From Halococcus agarilyticus (GTDB taxonomy: Archaea > Halobacteriota > Halobacteria > Halobacteriales > Halococcaceae): a DNA stretch of 56,912 bases. The stretch lies in the NCBI RefSeq assembly GCF_000334895.1, contig NZ_BAFM01000019.1, forward strand, positions 1 to 56,912, in the 5' to 3' direction. Positions 52,009 to 56,912 of this stretch are shown piece by piece. Made by a program: the position numbers and the translations under genes. Numbering within the stretch: the first letter of the stretch is position 1; the number at the start of each line of letters is the position of its first letter. The notes beneath the pieces were generated by a model. That model saw nothing but the letters and a program-made list of their open reading frames with translations, did no database searches and had not been told where the DNA came from.

Positions 52009-53063
52009 TAGTCGTCGGCGGCGGTCTCCCCGTACTGTTCACCCATGTCGAACTCCGCGCTGATGGCGTCGTCGTGGAGCTCGTCCTTTTTTGCCTCGAT
52101 GTCGATATCGTAGAGCTCCGCGGCGTTTTCGCCCATGATCTTCTTCTTCACGTCGTGAGTGAGTTCGACACCGAACTCGGCGCGCTGGTCCGCGGTGAGT
52201 TCGGCGTCCATCACCGCCTCGACCACCCATTCGGGCTCCCAGAGCGCGTAGTCGCTCCCGAACAAGAGGTTGTCCTCGCCGACCCAGAAGAGGAGCTCGC
52301 CCATGATCTCGCCGAACTTCCGCGGGCGTGCATGTGCCATCGGCGCGACGACCGCCAGCCCGCCGTAGACGTTGGTCTCCTGGGCTCCGATGTGGGCGAA
52401 GTCGTCGAACCGGGGGAACCCGACGTGCTCGACGATGAAATTGAGTTCCGGGAACGACGTCGCGGCGTCGTCCACGTCGGCCACGTCGAAGGCGTCACGA
52501 TTCAGGGGGCGGATCGTCGGTCCCTTGTGGGCGTGAATGTTCGTGATTCCCAACTCGGCGCACTTTTCGAGGTAGTCGAACGATTCCTCCGAATCGAGCC
52601 GCCACCCTTTCGAGTCGCCGTTCCACTCGGCGGTGTACAGTTTGACACCCTGAATGTCGTGTTCGTCCTTCTGGCGTTCGAGCTCTTCGAGCCCTGTCTC
52701 GCCCTCGCGCGGGTCGAATCGTCCGTTGAGGACGAACCGTTCGGGGTACTCCTCCGTGAGGTGGGCGTTGTCCTCGATGGTGTTGAACCCGTCCTCGTAG
52801 AACTCGCCGAGATACGTCGGCTGGAAGATGCCCATGTCCGCGTGGCCGTCCCGGAAGAGGTCCTCCACCATCCGATCGGCGCTGTACTGGCGATACTCGT
52901 CCATGTCCCAGAGGCGCTCCTCGGGTGTGAACGCCGAGTGATAGTCGTAGAAGCACTGAATGAACTGTTCGCCTCCCTCGTGGACGATGTTCTCCTCGCT
53001 CGCATCCCAGTGATGGATGTGCGAATCGATGACGAACACGTCCTCGCCGTCGTGCCGGTACAT
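52008..53063 (-). CDS. Amidohydrolase-2 (TIM-barrel metal-dependent hydrolase) of the propane-monooxygenase accessory type
   Basis: 351 aa. The N-terminus MYRHDGEDVFVIDSHIHHWD has the metal-binding HxH. Further metal/active-site segments are GVKLYTAEWNGDSKGWRLDS, NIHAHKGPTIRPLNRDAFDV (His), NFIVEHVGFPRFDDFAHIG (His) and LLFGSDYALWEPEW (catalytic Asp). The sequence closely follows, from memory, the amidohydrolase encoded within actinobacterial propane monooxygenase operons. Its substrate is unknown. The ATG at 53063 is used because an AAGATATATT box at 53092-53100 lies about 30 nt upstream; the frame extends further but not as family sequence. Confidence 0.88.
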   Translation of the reverse strand: MYRHDGEDVFVIDSHIHHWDASEENIVHEGGEQFIQCFYDYHSAFTPEERLWDMDEYRQYSADRMVEDLFRDGHADMGIFQPTYLGEFYEDGFNTIEDNAHLTEEYPERFVLNGRFDPREGETGLEELERQKDEHDIQGVKLYTAEWNGDSKGWRLDSEESFDYLEKCAELGITNIHAHKGPTIRPLNRDAFDVADVDDAATSFPELNFIVEHVGFPRFDDFAHIGAQETNVYGGLAVVAPMAHARPRKFGEIMGELLFWVGEDNLLFGSDYALWEPEWVVEAVMDAELTADQRAEFGVELTHDVKKKIMGENAAELYDIDIEAKKDELHDDAISAEFDMGEQYGETAADD

Positions 53064-53091
53064 GGCGAATGATGAATGGTCACACGCAACA

Positions 53092-53097
53092 ATATAT
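53092..53097 (-). promoter_or_regulatory. TATA box of the amidohydrolase-DUF59 operon
   Basis: ATATAT (minus strand AAGATATATTG context) about 30 nt before the ATG at 53063. It is in the 157-nt divergent gap shared with the alcohol dehydrogenase gene, so both directions may be controlled together. Confidence 0.45.
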
Positions 53098-53220
53098 CTT
53101 TGGCAATTTTTCGGCATAGTCAGCCGTAGTTTCGTTCGGACGGGTTGTGTGGCCGGTTGACGCCACGGATGGACGTCACGAACACTTTTGCCGATGACCG
53201 GAGTACCGGTGTGTGCTACC

Positions 53221-54261
53221 ATGCAAGCAGCCAGGCTCCACGAGTACACCGAGGAGATGGACGACGCGCTCGCGATCGACGACGTCGACGCGCCGCAGGT
53301 GAGCCGGGCCGATCACGTGGTCGTCGACATCGAGGGGGCAGGCTGGTGCCAGACGGACAACCACGTCATCGAGGGGATGTGGGAGCAGTATATGCCCCAG
53401 AATCTCCCGATGATCCTCGGCCACGAGAACGCCGGCACGGTAGTCGAAGTCGGCGACGGCGTCTCGGTGGTCGCGGAGGGCGACCAGGTGATCTGCCACC
53501 CGGTAATGACTTGCGGCACCTGCCGTCCCTGTCGGCTCGGCGAGGACATGTACTGTGAGAACGTCGCCTTTCCGGGGCTCAGTACTGATGGGGGGTTCGC
53601 CGAGTCGCTGCTCACGAACGAGCGTGCCGTCATCCCGCTGCCCGACGGCATCGACACCACCGACATCGCGCCTCATGCCGACGCGGGCATCACGGCCTAC
53701 CACGCGGTGAAAAAGGCCGTCGACGAGCTGAATCCGGGCGATCACGCGGTCGTCGTCGGGATCGGTGGGCTCGGCCACATCGGGCTGCAGTGTCTCGACG
53801 CGATGAGCGCCACTACCATCACCGCGGTCGATCTCAAGGACGGCGCGCTCGATCTGGCGACCGATCTCGGGGCGCATCACACCGTGAATCCCGACTCGGC
53901 GGACGTCGCGAGCGAGATCGAATCGATCACCGACGGCGTCGGCGCACAGCAAGTGCTCGACTTCGTCGGTAGCGACGCGACCACCGCGCTCGCACCCGAT
54001 GTCGTCGCGGCCGGCGGCGACCACCACGTCGTCGGCTACGGCGGTCACGTCCACGAACCCGCCCAGGCGCTCGTCAACGGCGAGTTCAGCTATCGTGGCA
54101 CGCTCGTCGGCCAGTACACCGAACTCCAGGAGCTCGTCGCGCTGGTCGAACGCGGCGACGTCGATCTCCGGACCTCTCGGTACGGGCTCGACGAGATCAA
54201 CGACGTCGCCGCGAAGCTCGAGCACGGCGAGATCGAGGGTCGGGCCGTTATCACGCCCTGA
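53221..54261 (+). CDS. Zinc-dependent alcohol dehydrogenase (medium-chain, NAD(P)-type)
   Basis: 346 aa. Catalytic zinc ligands: GWCQTDNHVIEG (Cys) and GHENAG (His-Glu). The structural zinc loop is intact: CGTCRPCRLGEDMYC. The cofactor fold is VVVGIGGLGHIGLQC. It oxidises alcohols to ketones or aldehydes. Starting with MQAARLHEYTEEMDD, it resembles alcohol dehydrogenases placed in propane monooxygenase clusters, where the alcohol would be a secondary product such as 2-propanol; this specificity is inference. The ATG at 53188 is a less likely longer start. Confidence 0.92.
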   Translation: MQAARLHEYTEEMDDALAIDDVDAPQVSRADHVVVDIEGAGWCQTDNHVIEGMWEQYMPQNLPMILGHENAGTVVEVGDGVSVVAEGDQVICHPVMTCGTCRPCRLGEDMYCENVAFPGLSTDGGFAESLLTNERAVIPLPDGIDTTDIAPHADAGITAYHAVKKAVDELNPGDHAVVVGIGGLGHIGLQCLDAMSATTITAVDLKDGALDLATDLGAHHTVNPDSADVASEIESITDGVGAQQVLDFVGSDATTALAPDVVAAGGDHHVVGYGGHVHEPAQALVNGEFSYRGTLVGQYTELQELVALVERGDVDLRTSRYGLDEINDVAAKLEHGEIEGRAVITP

Positions 54262-54357
54262 AAGCCCTCGGAACTGCGGGGCCGGTGGCCCGCGCATCCG
54301 GCCTCCCTACGGTCGGCCGGACGCCTGACGGCGGTTCCTCGCCCTTATCATGTTGCT

Positions 54358-54384
54358 CAAAAACGCCGCTGCGCGGCGTTTTTG
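54358..54384 (+). terminator. Stem-loop with flanking A/T runs (terminator-like), first of two
   Basis: CAAAAACGCCGC (54358-54369) pairs perfectly with GCGGCGTTTTTG (54373-54384) across a 3-nt loop. The T run makes it terminator-like for plus-strand transcripts from the alcohol dehydrogenase gene; the symmetric A run makes it equally usable on the minus strand from nuoN. Confidence 0.55.
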
Positions 54385-54390
54385 GCATGC

Positions 54391-54409
54391 GAAAAATCTC
54401 CGATTTTTC
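54391..54409 (+). terminator. Stem-loop, second of two
   Basis: GAAAAATC (54391-54398) pairs with GATTTTTC (54402-54409) across a 3-nt loop, six bases after the first hairpin. Two adjacent A/T-flanked hairpins between convergent genes suggest bidirectional termination. Confidence 0.45.
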
Positions 54410-54740
54410 AGCACCACCAGGCCTGCATTGCGCGACCCGCGCTGTCGCGTCTGCTCACGGGCCGAGGCGCTACGCGCCTCGTGGCGGCACGCGCTGAAGC
54501 CCCCGTCCCTCCCCGTGCGGCCGCGATGAACGCGGCCGCGTGGCTTCCTTCCGCCTCCGCACCGCCAACCGCACAGCACCGCCAGACCGATACCGTTCGA
54601 ACGCTCATCGCCAGTACGGATCGACTCTATGCTCTGTACACGGTGAATGATACCAGGCGCTATCGAGCTGATGACCTTCGATCAGCAACTCACGGAACGC
54701 CCTGCACCTCCCGGTTGAGGAGAACGCGACAACCGAAGAA

Positions 54741-56222
54741 TCAGGAGAACAGCGCGGCGGCAGCGTCGACCGCCGGATCGGTGACGAACCCGAACGCGGG
54801 GATCAGCAGCACCGTCACCAGGCCGGCAGCGACGACCGCGGTGTACAGCCCGATCGGGTAGTCGTTGAGCGAGATCTCGCTGGTGGGGTCGTCGAGCCAC
54901 ATCGCCTTCACGACCCGGAGGTAGTAGTACAGCGAGAGCACGCTGTTGACGACCCCGACGGCGGCGAGCCACCAGAACCCCGACCCCACCGCCGCGTAGA
55001 ACAGGAAGTACTTCGAGAGGAAGCCCGCACCGAGCGGGATCCCCGCGAGGCTAAACATGAACACCGTCATCGCGAGGCACGCGACCGGTGCCTCGCGCCC
55101 GAGACCGTTGTAGTCCTCGAACGTCCTCCCCACGGAGCCCCAGTGCTCGACCAGCGCGACGAACAGGAAGGCCCCGGTGTTCATGAACCCGTAGACGAAC
55201 AGGTGGGTCATGCTCATCCCGAGCACGAACGAGTCCTGCCCGCCGCCGAGCGCCGCGAGCCCGATCAGGACGTAGCCCGCCTGGCCGACCGACGAGTACG
55301 CGAGCATCCGCTTCACGTTGTCCTGAGTCGCGGCCGCGAAGTTGCCGAGCGTCATCGTCACGATCGCGAGAATCTGGAAGGCGAGCACCCAGTCGATGCT
55401 CGAGGTGATGTCGAGTCCGAACGCCACGATGAACACCCGGAACGCGATGACGAACCCGGCGGCCTTCGAGGCCGACGAGAGGAACGCCGAGATCGGGGCC
55501 GGCGCACCCTCGTACGCCTCCGGGGCCCAGAAGTGGAAGGGGACGCTCGCGGTCTTGAACGCGAATCCGCCGAGCACCATCAGCACGCCCATGCCGAGCA
55601 CGCCCGTGAGCTCGGTCCCGGCGGCGGCCTCGGCGACGTCGCTGAAGAGGAGGCTCCCCGTGGCGGCGTAGACGAGGCTGATCCCGTACGCGAAGATCGC
55701 CGAGGAGAGCGCCCCGATCAGGAAGTACTTCAATCCCGCCTCGACGCTGCCACGATTGTCCTTCATGAACGCCACCAGCGCGTACGTCGGCAGCGAGACG
55801 AGTTCGAGGCTCACGAACGCGACCGCGAGACTCCCCGCGGAGGCGAGCAGCGTCATCCCGGTCGCGGCGAGCACCACGAGCACGTAGTACTCGGCCTGTT
55901 CGGCCTCGCCCGCGAGGTAGTCGTAGCTCGCGATCGTGACGAGCGTCGCGACGCTCGTGAAGATCACCGTGAAGAAGAGGCTCATCCCGTCGACGACGAG
56001 CTGACCGTTGTAGAACTGCACGCCACCGTTGGTTCCCGTCCCGGTGACGAGGAGCGCGCCGGCAGCGACGAGCGCGGCCAGCGAGCCGACCGTCGCGGTC
56101 CCCGAGAGCAGCGTCCGGTTCTTCGAGCGCGGGTCGACGCTGTCGATCACGAACAGCGCGAGCGCGGTCAGACCGAGCAGCAGCGTCGGCGCGAGCGCGG
56201 TCCATTCAGGAAGGGGTGCCAT
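54741..56222 (-). CDS. nuoN: NADH-quinone oxidoreductase subunit N-like protein (NuoN)
   Basis: 493 aa with about 14 helices. Proton-path segments are FVSLELVSLPTYALVAFMKD (conserved Glu), GFAFKTASVPFHFWAPEAYE (Lys) and VKRMLAYSSVGQAGYVLIGL. Haloarchaea use a Nuo-like complex with an electron donor other than NADH in most cases; the donor cannot be told here. The ATG follows directly after the nuoM stop (TGAATG), so the two are translated together. Confidence 0.94.
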   Translation of the reverse strand: MAPLPEWTALAPTLLLGLTALALFVIDSVDPRSKNRTLLSGTATVGSLAALVAAGALLVTGTGTNGGVQFYNGQLVVDGMSLFFTVIFTSVATLVTIASYDYLAGEAEQAEYYVLVVLAATGMTLLASAGSLAVAFVSLELVSLPTYALVAFMKDNRGSVEAGLKYFLIGALSSAIFAYGISLVYAATGSLLFSDVAEAAAGTELTGVLGMGVLMVLGGFAFKTASVPFHFWAPEAYEGAPAPISAFLSSASKAAGFVIAFRVFIVAFGLDITSSIDWVLAFQILAIVTMTLGNFAAATQDNVKRMLAYSSVGQAGYVLIGLAALGGGQDSFVLGMSMTHLFVYGFMNTGAFLFVALVEHWGSVGRTFEDYNGLGREAPVACLAMTVFMFSLAGIPLGAGFLSKYFLFYAAVGSGFWWLAAVGVVNSVLSLYYYLRVVKAMWLDDPTSEISLNDYPIGLYTAVVAAGLVTVLLIPAFGFVTDPAVDAAAALFS

Positions 56223-56912
56223 TCAGGCACCACCCCCCAGCAGCGGACCGACCGCGTCCTGGATCATCCCGAAGAACACGTCGGGCGCGGTGCCGAGCCC
56301 GATGATGCAGACCACGAGCACCGCGAGCGGCACCACGTCGTGGAAGGCGGCCCGGCCGATCGTGTAGTCCGTGTCGAGCCGGAACTCGCCGAACAGCGTG
56401 CGCTGCATCGCGTACAGCAGGTAGCCCGCCACGATCACGATCCCGAACATCGCGATCGCGGTGTAGATCATCGAGCCCGCGAAGTCGGCGGCGAACGAGC
56501 CCTGGAAGATGAAGTACTCGCCCATGAAGCCCGCCATGAACGGCAGCCCCATGTAGGCGAAACAGCCCGCGACGAACAGGGTCGTCGTGACCGGCATCCG
56601 GTCGGCGAGTCCCGCCATGTCGCCCACCATCCGGGAGTGGGTGGTGTTGTAGATCACGCCGACACACGCGAACAGCAGCCCCGAGATGAGCCCGTGAGAG
56701 ATCATCTGGAAGGTCGCCCCGCCCAGCCCGAACTCGGTGTACGCCACGAGGCCGAGAATGACGAACCCCATCGACGAGATGGAGGAGTACGCCACGATCC
56801 GTTTGAGATCCTGCTGGGCGAGTGCGAGCATCGCGCCGTAGATCACGCTCACCACCGCGAGGATCGCGATGTAGGGCGCGAGCGTCGAGGCCGTCTCGGG
56901 CGAGCGATCGTG
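56223..56912 (-). CDS. nuoM: NADH-quinone oxidoreductase subunit M-like protein (NuoM), C-terminal part
   Basis: 230 codons are visible; the 5' part lies beyond the right edge and the frame is open to base 56912. Visible segments: LALAQQDLKRIVAYSSISSM, ISHGLISGLLFACVGVIYNT and LPFMAGFMGEYFIFQGSFAA, all typical of the C-terminal half of NuoM (antiporter-like, proton pumping). It lies upstream of nuoN in the transcript, the normal L-M-N order. Confidence 0.93.
   Translation of the reverse strand, partial: HDRSPETASTLAPYIAILAVVSVIYGAMLALAQQDLKRIVAYSSISSMGFVILGLVAYTEFGLGGATFQMISHGLISGLLFACVGVIYNTTHSRMVGDMAGLADRMPVTTTLFVAGCFAYMGLPFMAGFMGEYFIFQGSFAADFAGSMIYTAIAMFGIVIVAGYLLYAMQRTLFGEFRLDTDYTIGRAAFHDVVPLAVLVVCIIGLGTAPDVFFGMIQDAVGPLLGGGA

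Larger units (their letters stand above)
54262..54590. repeat. Dispersed CG-rich intergenic repeat, copy F
   Basis: The gap 54262-54740 holds no gene. It starts with hairpins at 54358-54409 (annotated separately), then cgaggcgctacgcgcctcg (54463-54481), then cgcggccgc-type hairpins, and ends with gcaccgccaaccgcacagca, the same terminal phrase as in copies C and D. 54590-54740 shows no clear feature. Confidence 0.6.

Noticed and set aside
51259-54261. A complete alkane-oxidation operon
   Set aside because: Both sides were read: photolyase and zinc-ribbon genes to the left, nuo genes to the right. No di-iron hydroxylase, reductase, coupling protein or chaperonin gene is present, so only the accessory set can be claimed.
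4835-54590. Insertion sequence or transposon as the source of the CG-rich blocks
   Set aside because: No transposase frame, terminal inverted repeats or target-site duplications could be seen in or around any block.

Overview
The window is chromosomal DNA from a halophilic archaeon (class Halobacteria). Four things support this: very high GC with strong G/C preference at third codon positions, acidic predicted proteins, Tat-type lipoprotein leaders, and archaeal TATA boxes about 26 nt upstream of start codons (mostly leaderless transcripts). Archaeal markers are present: TFE, aTrm56, an archaeal initiator tRNA, a haloarchaeal type IV pilin and Agl23. The intergenic repeats remind me of Halococcus-type genomes, but the genus is not proven by the sequence.

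Layout. 1-289: the start of an AT-richer Tat-exported protein, cut by the window edge. 533-4808: sugar-nucleotide epimerase, DsbA-like lipoprotein, trm56, then tfe, a DUF2110 gene and a DUF5803-like lipoprotein gene in overlapping order. 5103-8884: a surface-glycan module (DUF2298 membrane protein, GT2 glycosyltransferase, GtrA). 8924-8998: initiator tRNA-Met, followed by a repeat block. 9353-11805: beta-propeller protein with a divergent small protein, then a DJ-1/PfpI protein. 11912-18489: a five-gene dipeptide/oligopeptide ABC transporter on the minus strand. 18656-20696: hpt, a SHOCT-like membrane protein, a repeat block and a pilin. 20989-27050: a seven-gene Mrp (Mnh) cation/proton antiporter operon in A-B-C-D-E-F-G order, followed by agl23. 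28966-36759: small regulators, coaBC, a beta-helix surface protein, a START-like protein, a GNAT-zinc ribbon protein, DUF3179 and HD-domain genes. 36770-40739: LysE exporter, Lrp regulator and two tandem CNNM/CorC-type genes. 40866-45821: thrC, an FAD amine-oxidase-like protein, metallophosphoesterase, methyltransferase and a membrane J-domain protein. 46105-48904: a membrane-anchored wHTH regulator with DUF4870 and DUF3592 genes, a DUF5827-like gene and superoxide dismutase. 49491-51246: photolyase and a small zinc ribbon. 51259-54261: a DUF59 (MIP18-like) protein, a metal-dependent amidohydrolase and a zinc alcohol dehydrogenase. 54741-56912: nuoN and the 3' part of nuoM.

Working together: Mrp and the Nuo-type subunits are ion-coupled membrane complexes. 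The epimerase, GT2, GtrA, DUF2298 and Agl23 genes point to cell-surface glycosylation. SOD and photolyase are oxidative and light-stress defences. The most interesting set is 51259-54261. Its three genes resemble the accessory genes that accompany bacterial soluble di-iron propane monooxygenases, but no monooxygenase lies in the window. At least six intergenic gaps are filled by a related family of CG-rich palindromic repeats that does not code for protein.
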